A stretch of DNA of 62,700 nt, from contig NW_014577732.1 in assembly GCF_000485595.1 (NCBI RefSeq), forward strand, positions 185,522 to 248,221. Direction: 5' to 3'. Shown here one piece after another: positions 10,301 to 20,969 of the stretch. This DNA comes from Priapulus caudatus (Eukaryota > Priapulida > Priapulimorpha > Priapulimorphida > Priapulidae). The position numbers were made by a program, and so were the translations under genes. How positions within the stretch are numbered: the first letter of the stretch is position 1; each line of letters starts with the position of its first letter. The notes beneath the pieces were generated by a model. The model had not been told where the DNA came from and made no database searches. It saw nothing but the letters and a program-made list of their open reading frames with translations.

Positions 10301-13300
10301 AAAATTCTGCCATACTAACTAGTTCATTCCAGGGCACACCTCGTGGAATTCAGCAGTAATTTTTTTCAGCAAATGTCCAAAGAAAATTTTGGGCAGATAT
10401 GCAGCCGCATGAATCTTCGAAAATAAGCACATATGGCGTATTGTTTAATATCTTAATTGAACTTCAGACTAGCGGACTCCCCTCATTTTGCACGCACTCC
10501 GCTTTTTTTGAGGAGCAGGGGTTGGACGCCCTGTTTAAAAGTTAATTTCTACCCCTGAATATAGTGCAATATACCGAGGTATCAATATAGTGCAATATGC
10601 GAGGTATCATATAGTGGCAATATGCCGAGGTCTATCAATATCGTCAATATGCCCGAGGTAATATATACTGCATTAGTGCATGACGTGATTAATCGTTGAA
10701 ATCTCATTGATAACGCAGCAGGCAGCTAATGAAGGCGATAGTGCCCGCCTGAGCGGGACTAATTCTTGCCGCGACCGCCATTGTTATTATAACGCATTGT
10801 GTTTACGTCACGAATCTCCGCTGCGTCATGGCGGCCAAACCAAGATTTTCGAACGGCGGTTTGTGTTTGTGTCACGTATTGATTAACACTCGAATGCAGC
10901 CGCAAATTAGGGAGTATAATAAAGGTATATAAGCATGAAACGTAGATTGCATAGTCAATGTGATGCACTAAAACATTAATGCCTGCTGTATGGGGCACTA
11001 AAATGCCTCAATAGTCGTTGGCTTTGGGAAGGACGCCTCCTCCCCCTCCCTCTCAGCGTTCCTTCCCTCAGCAACACTATGAGAGGCTAGTGCGCCCCAT
11101 ACAGCAGGCATTAATATATAAATATACAGAGGTATCAATATAGTGCAATATGCCGAGGTATCAATATCGTGCAATATGCCGAGGTATCAATATAGTGCAA
11201 TATGCTCCCTGGCAATAGGTTGATCTTATCAGTAGTCAGTGGTAGTCAGTAGTAGTGGTAGTCAGTAGTCTCATCAGCAGTCTTGTCAGAAGTATCAAAT
11301 ATGCACTGTATAAAAAATATAATATGGTATCTGTGCTGATCCTGTACTAGACGGACCTAGCGTGTAGACATCTATCTGTGAGTATCATAGCAAGATGCCA
11401 CGTTTTACGCTTACCTATGCTCTCGATCGCTGATGCGTGGCATGCTGTCACCCTGTGTGCAGGTTGAAGTCGCATTCGTTTAAGGACGTCGGCTACTCGT
11501 TTGAGATCCCGAAATCCCTGACGTCGGCCGACGTAGCCGCCCGCATTCTCTACACGTCGCATGACCATTACTCAGCGCTCGCTCGAAGCTACGCCTGCAA
11601 CAAGTTGAAGCCGGCAATCGACACGGGTGCGACTGCGTTAATCTATCTCTCGTATATCGATGCATAATAAATGAACAATTGTGATCGATGAGCGTGTTAA
11701 TGAACTATTTTGCGAGGCGTTTCTCGTTGGAAATGAACTTGATCTTTTTCATGGTGATGATGCCTATCTAGTGTTCATACTCTGTTGTTGTTTCAGGTAA
11801 GGGCATAGAGTCACTATTAGAGACAACCATCACAGAAGGGTCGGATGGGAAGTCAACATCAACGTTAGCTGATCACGGTGATAGCACGGTGGTGCAAAAA
11901 GAAGAAGAGCAAAAATCAAATGTGTCCGTGATTGTCAAGGTGAGATGTCTTGATGCAAATTATCACATAACTTCTGGAATAATTCATCATTTTTAGCTCG
12001 CCTTGACATCGTCAAGATGAGCTATTGCCATGGGGTGTGGTCCGTCGTACGTCCGTCAACATTTGGCTACGGTCAACGATAACTCAAGAACCGTTTGACC
12101 CACATGTCTCAAATTGCATACAGTTGTTACTCCTATGGGAGAGGTTTGAACGTCCTATTTTGGAGCACGCCATGCAGTCGACCTACTTTCGAGCCATGTC
12201 CACTTTTTGGCAAAAATGGAAATGGCCATAAGTCAGTTCAGGTTTAACGGATTTTGCTCATTTCTGGTATGTGAATGAATAAGGACTGGCCCCAAAACAT
12301 ATCACACAGGTTTTGATATTTTTTTTAAATTATGCAAATTAGGTAGATTTTAGCAATTTCACTATGCATTTCCGTGTCTGCCTACGGTCAACGATAACTC
12401 AAGAACCGTTTGACCCACATGTTTCAAATTGCATACAGTTGTTACTCCTATGGGAGAGATTTGAGTGTCCTATTTTGGAGCATGCCAGTCGACCTACTTT
12501 CGAGCCACGCACACTTTTTGGCAAAAATGAAAATGGCCATCTAGATTCATTTGATTTTGTTAAATTTTGGTATATGAATGTGTAAGGCTAGCCTCAAAAC
12601 AGTTGTTACTCCTATGGGAGAGATGACAACGTCCTATTACATTTATTTCGCCTAACTGGTTAACAACTCTACAATCATACCAATATACGTGTAATATTGT
12701 GTTTTAGATTCTTCGTTACAGTAATTTGACTGGAATATTTTATTGATTTTTATTTGCGCGATATTCGAAAACCAAAATGGCGATCATTTAGGCATAGCGC
12801 CATCTCTCGTCAAGATTTCAGACATGTTTTCAGATCTGAAACATTTATTTTCGCATCAAAACTTATGCATATATCATTATCAATAGTATATAATGGGAGT
12901 ATATAATGGAGTTCTCCCATATATACTCTTGCTTTATATATCCCCCCTCCCTCTTCTATCACACCCAAGGTGAGCTACAGTGTCATTGACACTTTCATTC
13001 TATTTAGTCTTTATTCACAGCTTAGCAGACTCAAGTAAAAGTGGCAAGTAAAAATGCCATCCTTGATTGTAAAACATTGGATATCTTTCATAATCTATGA
13101 CTTAGATAAACTAATCTAAATTAAAATTACATGTGTTTCCGTAGAGTACAGCACCTTCTGCGGAAAGCGTTATAGGAAAGAAGTCTACGATTGACTACAA
13201 TTCAGCAGCATCCTTGTCAGTAGAGGGAGCCGAGAGCAGCAGCAACATGGGAGACACTCTAGCTGGTAGAAGCCTTGCCCCGACACTCTGCAGCATAGAA

Positions 13301-16300
13301 GGTGAGCTATGACTGTGACGAGGGGATCCGATTTGGCATTGGTAAGGAAGACCAGCGAATTAAACATGTTTGTTTGCAGAAGCCACCGACGGAGGGGTCA
13401 TGGACGTCGACGAGGTAGACCTGAGAGCGTTCTCCACGCTCGGAGGCGTCCTCAGCTTCCTCTTCCTGCAGCTGCCTCCTCAGCCGAAGCTCGTCAGCAA
13501 ATGGACTATGACGCAGAGTAAGCTTATACATAGATAACAGTAGACGACGGCAGATGTCGATTTCTACAATGGACCAGATTCGGGGAATGCCCGAGACCGT
13601 AAATTAGGGAGTTGGTATTATCAGGAGTGAATAATAATAGATTCTAGATCTATAATAATAGATAATAACAATCTTAATAATAGATCTATTATTATTCACT
13701 CCTGTTATTATGTATAGTTATGCCCGACCCGACCCAGTCTAATATACTGGTAGTTCCAAAAAATACGTAAAAATAAAAGCAATCTATAATAAATTTTGAC
13801 TGCACCCATAACGCCTCGCCTGTGTGCGGTTAACAACTTCTAAAGGCTTAAAGTCGGTGCGGATGTTCGACTCTCGGGACTGTGCTGTGTAGCTGTGGTG
13901 ATGCCGTGCGTGTTTTCCTCCGGCAGTAGAGAGGCCGCAGGAGCTGAGGGTGTGTGAGTGCGTGTTGGGTCGCTCGGGTCCCGGGTCCACGCCCGGCAGC
14001 TCGCTGACCGGCACACAGACCTCACTCAGTGAAGTGCCTTACCCCAAGCCGACGCCTACAACGGCAACGATGCCCTTGTCAGGCGGTGGCCAGCAGGTGG
14101 CTGTCACCATCAGGTAGGCAACGAGAAACTACGGCGAGAGATATTTACATATAAATACATATAACATATACACATGTATTATGTATATACATATACATAT
14201 ATATACATAAAATTACATGCAATAAAGATTTAATAATAATAATATTAATCATGTCAGGAGCGAATGAAAAGCAAAAAACAACAACATAACATTGTTTGTA
14301 ACAGCTTTTACTTTTTTTGCACTCCTGGTAATATTAACTCCATCTCTTGTCCATATCTATACACTGGTATTATCAACTCCATATCTATACATAGTATTAT
14401 AGGAGCCCATCATAACAGTTTGGTTGCACTCCTGATAGTATATGTTGATCGTGAGATCGGGAATGTTTAAATTGTACGTCGGTTTCAATACGTGTATCAA
14501 TTTTAAAGTATTATGTTCAGAGTAAACGCAAAGTAACGTAGCTGTCTTGCGCCGAGTCATTTTCCATCTTTAATGTTGGTTGACGTTTCTCTACGCATGG
14601 CCTCGATGCTGGCAGGATACCGCCGGACGTGATATTCTGGGAGGAGCCTCAGCTTGCTCACTGGGACCCGGCTATACAGCAATGGCGGTTGGATGGCATG
14701 CTAGACGTTGTCTACAACGAAGGTTTGTTTCAGTGGAGGGAGGCTCATCACACTCAGTATGAGTAGTTACTTGTGTTACAGCGAAGGCAGGTTTCTCACT
14801 CAGTATGTCGAACATTTACTTGTGTTACAGCGAAGGCAGGTTTCTCACTCAGTATGTCGAACATTTACTTGTGTTGCAGTGGAGGCAGGTTTCTCGCTNN
14901 NNNNNNNNATACTCTCTGTGAATATTGAGTTTATTGACGCGCGATTAGTCAATATATTAGCAAATATATGCGTACCGTAATCTCCCGTACCGGCCTGAAT
15001 ATAGACACTGCGTGGCGCCCAGACGCCAAAATCTTAATTAATGGCGCACAATACAAAACACTCGACACAAATACATCGAATGCACCGGCAAATTAGGGAG
15101 TATAATAAAGGTATATAAGCATGAAAAGTAGATTGCATAGTCATGTGATGCACTAAAAACATTAATGCCTGCTGTTGGGGGCACTATGCTCTCATAGTGT
15201 TGCTTTGGGAAGGACCCTCCTCCCCTCCCTCTCAGGTTCCTTCCCTCAGCAACACTATGAGAGCATAGTGCCCCCAACAGCAGGCATTAATATATAAATA
15301 TACAGAGGTATCAATATAATGCAATATGCCGAGGTATCAATATAATGCAATATGCCGAGGTATCAATATAGTGCAATATGCCGAGGTATCAATATAGTGC
15401 AATATGCCGAGGTATCAATATAGTGCAATATGCTCCCTGACAATAGGTTGATCTTATCAGTAGTCAGTGGTAGTCAGTAGTAGTAGTAGTCAGTAGTCTC
15501 ATCAGCAGTCTTGTCAGAAGTATCAAATATGCACTGTATAAAAAATATAATATTGTATCTGTGCTGATCCTGTACTGGACGGACCTAGCGTGTAGACATC
15601 TATCTGTGAGTATCATAGCAAGATGCCACGGTTTACGCTTACCTATGCTCTCGATCGCTGATGCGTGGCATGCTGTCACCCTGTGTGCAGGTTGAAGTCG
15701 CATTCGTTTAAGGACGTAGGCTACTCGTTTGAGATCCCGAAATCCCTGACGTCGGCCGACGTAGCCGCCCGCATTCTCTACACGTCGCATGACCATTACT
15801 CAGCGCTCGCTCGAAGCTACGCCTGCAACAAGTTGAAGCCGGCAATCGACACGGGTGCGACTGCGTTAATCTATCTCTCGTATATCGATGCATAATCAAT
15901 GAACAATTGTGATCGATGAGCGTGTTAATGAACTATTTTGCGAGGCGTTTCTCGTTGGAAATGAACTTGATCTTTTTCATGGTGATGATGCCTGACTAGT
16001 GTTCATACTCTGTTGTTGTTTCAGGTAAGGGCATAGAGTCACTATTAGAGACAACCATCACAGAAGGGTCGGATGGGAAGTCAACATCAACGTTAGCTGA
16101 TCACGGTGATAGCACGGTGGTGCAAAAAGAAGAAGAGCAAAAATCAAATGTGTCCGTGATTGTCAAGGTGAGATGTCTTGAGGCAAATTATCACATAACT
16201 TCTGGAATAATTCATAATTTTAGCTTAATATTGTACGTCCGTCCGTCCGTCAACATTTGGCTACGGTCAACGATAACTCAAGAACTGTTTGACCCACATG

Positions 16301-19300
16301 TTTCAAATTGCATACAGTTGTTACTCCTATGGGAGAGGTTTGAACGTCCTATTTTGGAGGGCGCCATGCAGTCGACCTACTTTCGAGCCACGTCCACTTT
16401 TTGGCAAAAATGGAAAAGGCCATAAGTCAGTTCAGGTTTAACAGATTTTGCTCATTTCTGGTATGTGAATGAATAAGGACTGGCCCCAAAACATATCGCA
16501 CGGGTTTTGATATTTTTTTTAAATTATGCAAATTAGGTAGATTTTAGCAATTTCACTATGCATTTCCGTGTCTGCCTACGGTCAACGATGACTCAAGAAC
16601 CGTTTGACCCACATGTTTCAAATTGCATACAGTTGTTACTCCTATGGGAGAGATTTGAATGTCCTATTTTGGAGCACGCCAGTCGACCTATACTTTCGAG
16701 CCACGCACACTTTTTGGCAAAAATGAAAATGGCCATCTAGATTCATTCGATTTTGTTAAATTTTGGTATATGAATGTGTAAGGCTAGCCTCAAAACAGTT
16801 GTTACTCCTATGGGAGAGATGACAACGTCCTATTACGTTTATTTCGCCTAACTGGTTAACAACTCTACAATCACACCTATATACGTTTAATATTGTGTTT
16901 TAGATTCTTCGTTACAGTAATTTGACTGGAATATTTTATTGATTTTTATTTGCGCGATATTTGAAAACCAAAATGGCGATCATTTAGGCATAGCGCCATC
17001 TCTCGTCAAGATTTTAGACATGTTAATTTTCAGATCTGAAACATTTATTTTCGCATCAAAACTTATGCATATATCATTATCAATAGTATATAATGGGAGA
17101 TATGCTATATAATGGGAGTTCTCCCATATATACTCTTGCTTTATATATCCACCCCTCCCTCTTCTATCACACCCAAGGTGAGCTACAGTGTCATTGACAC
17201 TTTCATTCTATTTAGTCTTTATTCACAGCTTAGCAGACTCAAGTAAAAGTAGCAAGTAAAAATGCCATCCTTGATTGTAAAACATTGGATATATCTTTCA
17301 TAATCTATGACTTAGATAAACTAATCTAAATTAAAATTACATGTGTTTCCGTAGAGTACAGCACCTTCTGCGGAAAGCGTTATAGGAAAGAAGTCCACGA
17401 TTGACTACAATTCAGCAGCATCCTTGTCAGTAGAGGGAGCCGAGAGCAGCAGCAACATGGGAGACACTCTAGCTGGTAGAAGCCTTGCCCCGACACTCTG
17501 CAGCATAGAAGGTGAGCTATGACTGTGACGAGGGGATCCGATTTGGCATTGGTAAGGAAGACCAGCGAATTAAACCATGTTTGTTTGCAGAAGCCACCGA
17601 CGGAGGGGTCATGGACGTCGACGAGGTAGACCTGAGAGCGTTCTCCACGCTCGGAGGCGTCCTCAGCTTCCTCTTCCTGCAGCTGCCTCCTCAGCCGAAG
17701 CTCGTCAGCAAGTGGACTATGACGCAGAGTAAGCTTATACATAGATAACAGTAGACGATGGCAGATGTCGATTTCTACAATGGACCAGATTCGGGGAATG
17801 CCCGAGACCGTAAATTAGGGAGTTGGTATTATCAGGAGTGAATAATAATAGATTCTAGATCTATAATAATAGATAATAACAATCTTAATAATAGATCTAT
17901 TATTATTCACTCCTGGTATTATGTATAGTTATGCCCGACCCGACCCAGTTCTAATATACTGATAGTTCCAAAAAATACGTAAAAATAAAAGCAATCTATA
18001 ATAAATTTTGACTGCACCCATAACGCCTCACCTGTGTGCGGTTAACAACTTCTAAAGGCTTAAAGTCGGTGCGGATGTTCGACTCTCGGGACTGTGCTGT
18101 GTAGCTGTGGTGATGCCGTGCGTGTTTTCCTCCGGCAGTAGAGAGGCCGCAGGAGCTGAGGGTGTGTGAGTGCGTGTTGGGTCGCTCGGGTCCCGGGTCC
18201 ACGCCCGGCAGCTCGCTGACCGGCACACAGACCTCACTCAGTGAAGTGCCTTACCCCAAGCCGACGCCTACAACGGCAACGATGCCCTTGTCAGGCGGTG
18301 GCCAGCAGGTGGCTGTCACCATCAGGTAGGCAACGAGAAACCACGGCGAGAGATATTTACATATAAATACATATAACATATATACATGTATTATGTATAT
18401 ACATATACATATATATACATAAAATTACATGCAATAAAGATTTAATAATAATATTAATCATGTCAGGAGTGAATGAAAAGCAAAAAACAACAACATAACG
18501 TTGTTTGTAACAGCTTTTACTTTTTTTTGCACTCCTGGTAATATTAACTCCATATAATATATCAAATTAATATATCCAATTAATATATCCAAATTAATAT
18601 ATCCAAAATAATATATCCAATTAATATATCTCTTGTCCATATCTATACACTGGTATTATCAACTCCATATCCATATCCAACTCCATATCCAACTCCATAG
18701 TATTATAGGAGCCCATCATAACAGTTCGGTTGCACTCCTGATAGTATATGTTGATCGTGAGATCGGGAATGTTTAAATTGTACGTCGGTTTCAATACGTG
18801 TATCAATTTTAAAGTATTATGTTCAGAGTAAACGCAAAGTAACGTAGCTGTCTTGCGCCGAGTCGTTTTCCATCTTTAATGTTGGTTGACGTTCCTCGAC
18901 GCATGGCCTCGATGCTGGCAGGATACCGCCGGACGTGATATTCTGGGAGGAGCCTCAGCTTGCTCACTGGGACCAGGCTATACAGCAATGGCGGTTGGAT
19001 GGCATGCTAGACGTTGTCTACAACGAAGGTTTGTTTCAGTGGAGGGAGGCTCATCACATTCAGTATGAGTATAGTTACTTGTGTTACAGCGAAGGCAGGT
19101 TTCTCACTCAGTATGAGTAGTTACTTGTGTTACAGCGAAGGCAGGTTTCTCACTCAGTATGTGAAGGCAGGTCTTCATACAGTATGAACATTTACTTGTG
19201 TTACAGCGAAGGCAGGTTTCTCACTCAGTATGTCGAACATTTACTTGTGTTGCAGTGGAGGCAGGTTTCTCGCTCAGTACGTCGAACATTTACTTGTATT

Positions 19301-20969
19301 GCAGCGGAGGGGAGCATGTCGTTCAGGACGTCCGTGTTCGGTGCGTATGCGCTCATGCAGGACCGTTACACGAGCATGCCGTTCCAGTCGTGGGAGCTGC
19401 GACCACACACCGGGGGCCAGACCATCCTCTTCACACTATCCGCTGCCAACATCGACCTTCAATTCGAGATCAAGGTCAGTTGGAAAGTTTCACACGGATC
19501 ATCATCTCTTAACTCGTTTTGTCTCGTCTCGTCTCGTACATTTTCTGTCGTTAGGTGGTGATGATATTTGTGTTTTATTGGTCAGGGAGATAAAGTGCGG
19601 CTCTTGCAGCCCACGGATCGGCCACAGATGGCAGCACTGTGTGGCAAGTGGGTCATGCCGTGTCAATTGAAGAAGGTAATGGCACGCATTAAACAGTAAC
19701 GTAGAGATAAATAAACAGACAGACGGAGCAATAGCTGAATACATACTAGTAACTAGAACTATATTGTTTACCAAACAAAAATTACATTTACAATTTATGC
19801 ATAACGAAATTACAAATGCACACATATATATCATACTTAGACACAATACAGAGATCGAAAACCTCCCTTAATATAGAAGCGTAAATGTTTCCTACCTCTA
19901 GATGCTGCAGCGTATTGGCGTCAACGTCTTCCCGGAGTCCGACTCTCACAGATACGTGAGCGTGAAGCCCAAGGATGAGGCAACCGAGATCGCGCTCTGT
20001 CAGCACATGGCTGCCACGGCGTGCGCCTATGCGTACGCCTGGTCGAAGTGGAACGGCGAGCTGGGCGGGGGCAGCATTGTCGTGCAGGCTTCCGAGCAGC
20101 TCGGCGATACCTTCCTTAGCGAGGTAGATATAGCCTACTAAACCCACGTCCTCCCAATCGCAGACATGCATGCAGCTAGCATTAGACTAGAGGGAATGGT
20201 GATGTGATACGCAGGGGATTAGCATTAAAGCGATTGGTGATGCGATACGGGAGGCAGAGCTATAGGGCCGTTGTTTTTCACCGAGGTTCGTTCTGAAAGC
20301 TGCGCGAAATTTAGGTTGTGAGTTAACTTTATTGGCTTTTCGCATGTGAATTTGTGCGTGCGTACTGGTCCGAGTGCATGGGGTTGTTGGGTATGCGGGC
20401 GATGACGCGTCGCCATTGCTTGCTGCAGAGTGACTGGTCGTTGTTCCTGGTCACAAATCACAGAGCGGTCAAGCTTAAGATGGACGAATACACGGACGAA
20501 TTCGCCGACAGCTCGGAGGACACGCTGCCCGTAAGTTACCCTACTGCAGCTAATCATTCCCAGCTAATATCTCTGACTAAGCAATCTTTAATACGATGCT
20601 TGGCATGCACCCTAACACTAACTCAGGCTTTTTGGATGGTACTTTTCCGTAACTGACGAGAAATATACAAAGCTACTTGAACGTGTAATTCCAGACCAAT
20701 ATTATGAAATAACATAATCAATAAGTTTCATTCATCACCATTCAATAACCTTGCCAGCGATGGCCAAGCGACTCTAACCGCTGTCACTTTCGAGGTAGTA
20801 TATGGGGGAGTGTGGTGTGTGCTTGCAGTATTGTGGGGACGTATATCACCTGCTGATGGAGACAGCCAGCGAGGAGGCGCGAACACGAATCAACGAAGCG
20901 GCCGACGTCCAGATGGTGTACACCGTGTACTCGATGCTGCGTGCTACAAGAGTCATCTCCTACTGCTGA
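7375..20969 (+). CDS. DNAI7: DNAI7 (CASC1 / IC97 axonemal dynein intermediate-chain-like), nearly complete
   Basis: DNAI7/CASC1 is the animal counterpart of Chlamydomonas IC97/FAP94, an inner-arm dynein I1/f-associated ciliary protein. Exons: 7375-7450, 8478-8569, 8686-8790, 8912-9052, 9544-9687, 9981-10084, then 11463-11626, 11797-11939, 13145-13301, 13380-13517, 13927-14113, 14616-14722 (or second copies at 15691-15854, 16025-16167, 17355-17511, 17591-17728, 18139-18325, 18922-19028), then 19305-19474, 19586-19675, 19902-20123, 20429-20530, 20829-20969. With one copy of the six-exon block the sum is 2283 nt, 761 codons including stop, all phases matching. Charged coiled coil first, then CASC1-family landmarks: FEIPKSLTSADVAAR, FSTLGGV, PPDVIFWEEPQLAHW, MPFQSWELRP, YAYAWSKWN, and a C-terminus RATRVISYC like vertebrate LLSTRLLSYS. 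The starting Met exon was not found. Intron 1 appears to be GC-AG. Confidence 0.93.
7645..8287. mobile_element. hAT-type non-autonomous element with 8-bp TSD
   Basis: The 643-bp element starts CAGGGCTCGAATTAA and ends TTAATTCGAAGCCTG. It is flanked by a perfect 8-bp duplication CACATGCA (7637-7644 and 8288-8295). The CAGGG...CCTG ends and 8-bp duplication match the hAT superfamily. The interior has repeated AATTGCC/GGTGCC stretches and no transposase. It lies in DNAI7 intron 1. Confidence 0.85.
10106..10203 (+). repeat. 26-bp tandem array just after a DNAI7 splice donor (first block)
   Basis: The units read GCCGAGGTATCAATATAGTG plus CAATAT. The array starts about 20 nt after the donor at 10085. 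It is interrupted by the hAT element at 10204-10557 and resumes at 10558-10675 with noisy indels. More blocks occur at about 11117-11207 and 15300-15432, beside the paired hairpins. Confidence 0.85.
10204..10557. mobile_element. hAT-type MITE inserted into the 26-bp array
   Basis: The 354-bp element starts CAGGGTGCGAAATTAAC and ends GTTAATTTCTACCCCTG. The tandem array unit is broken at both edges, with AATAT repeated on each side. It is a homologue in opposite orientation of the element at 55923-56285; both carry GGAGTCCG/CGGACTCC blocks. No coding capacity. Confidence 0.8.
10558..10675 (+). repeat. 26-bp tandem array, block after the hAT insertion
   Basis: This is the same GCCGAGGTATCAATATAGTG-type unit as before the insertion, but with many one-base gains and losses. 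That suggests either decay or uncorrected read errors. Confidence 0.75.
10975..11115. repeat. Imperfect inverted-repeat hairpin, copy 1
   Basis: The left arm ATTAATGCCTGCTGTATGGG is mirrored by CCCATACAGCAGGCATTAAT at the right edge, around a pyrimidine-rich loop. It corresponds to the hairpin at 15161-15291. The inner stem is degraded compared with that copy. Confidence 0.75.
11994..12978. mobile_element. Interspersed repeat with AGCTCGCCTTG / CAAGGTGAGCT ends (DNAI7 intron)
   Basis: The ends AGCTCGCCTTG (about 11995) and CAAGGTGAGCT (about 12967-12977) are near inverted repeats. Inside, a block of about 150 bp beginning CGGTCAACGATAACTCAAG occurs twice (about 12075-12232 and 12388-12540) and again in copy 2 (16265 and 16580). 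In copy 2 the left end is altered to TAGCTTAATATTGTACG. No coding capacity; the family was not identified. Confidence 0.5.
13623..13715. repeat. AT-rich inverted repeat with CAGGAGTG / CACTCCTG ends
   Basis: CAGGAGTGAATAATAATAG is mirrored by CTATTATTATTCACTCCTG around an AT-rich centre, giving a MITE-like hairpin of about 90 bp. The same element is at about 17834-17914 in copy 2. Other CAGGAG/CTCCTG ends are near 14255-14435. Confidence 0.6.
14750..14898 (+). repeat. Minisatellite carrying copied 3' splice sites, cut by the gap (copy 1)
   Basis: Units of about 48 bp contain TTACTTGTGTTACAG then CGAAGGCAGGTTTCTCACTC. The ACAG/GCAG followed by CGAAGG or TGGAGG mimics the true acceptor and start of DNAI7 exon 13 (TTGCAG then CGGAGG). 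Copy 1 has three such sites before the N gap. Confidence 0.8.
14899..14908. other. Assembly gap, 10 N
   Basis: Ten Ns sit inside the minisatellite at the end of duplicated copy 1. A 10-N join at a duplication boundary is typical of contigs placed next to each other by scaffolding. The 14909-15084 sequence just after it has no match in copy 1. Confidence 0.95.
15090..19280 (+). repeat. DNAI7 six-exon segment, copy 2 of 2
   Basis: This is the near-identical second copy of 10895-14898, with exons at 15691-15854, 16025-16167, 17355-17511, 17591-17728, 18139-18325 and 18922-19028. It runs without a gap into exon 13 at 19305, so this copy is physically joined to the 3' half of the gene. Copy 1 is physically joined to the 5' half. 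Confidence 0.93.
15161..15291. repeat. Perfect 44-bp inverted repeat (hairpin)
   Basis: The arm at 15161-15204 is the exact reverse complement of 15248-15291, with a 43-nt pyrimidine-rich loop. The outer stem reads ATTAATGCCTGCTGTTGGGG. The copy-1 equivalent (10975-11115) has TATGGGGC in both arms where this has TTGGGGGC in both arms. Confidence 0.9.
19060..19310 (+). repeat. Minisatellite carrying copied 3' splice sites before DNAI7 exon 13
   Basis: Nearly the whole 276-nt intron (19029-19304) is units of about 45-50 bp. Acceptor-like junctions TTACAG/CGAAGG lie at about 19088, 19136 and 19207, then TTGCAG/TGGAGG at about 19254, and the real TTGCAG/CGGAGG at 19304. Unit sequence also resembles the end of exon 12 and its donor (ACGAAG then GTTTGTTTCAG). 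Four decoy acceptors therefore precede the true one. Confidence 0.85.

Larger units (their letters stand above)
10895..14898 (+). repeat. DNAI7 six-exon segment, copy 1 of 2
   Basis: From GCAAATTAGGGAGTATAATA onward this segment is nearly identical to 15090-19280 at an offset of about 4.2 kb. It carries DNAI7 exons 7-12 and their introns. Substitutions are sparse: exon 7 differs by one silent base between copies, and exon 12 has GACCCG against GACCAG. Indels include about 80 bp of AATTAATATATCC repeats only in copy 2. Copy 1 ends in a minisatellite broken by the 10-N gap. If both copies were spliced in series, exon 12 (ending with one extra base) into copy-2 exon 7 (needing two) would break the frame. 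Confidence 0.93.

Noticed and set aside
12025-12585. Open frames of 68 and 73 codons that recur with similar sequence
   Set aside because: They are shadows of an internally duplicated dispersed repeat inside a DNAI7 intron and recur in the second copy.
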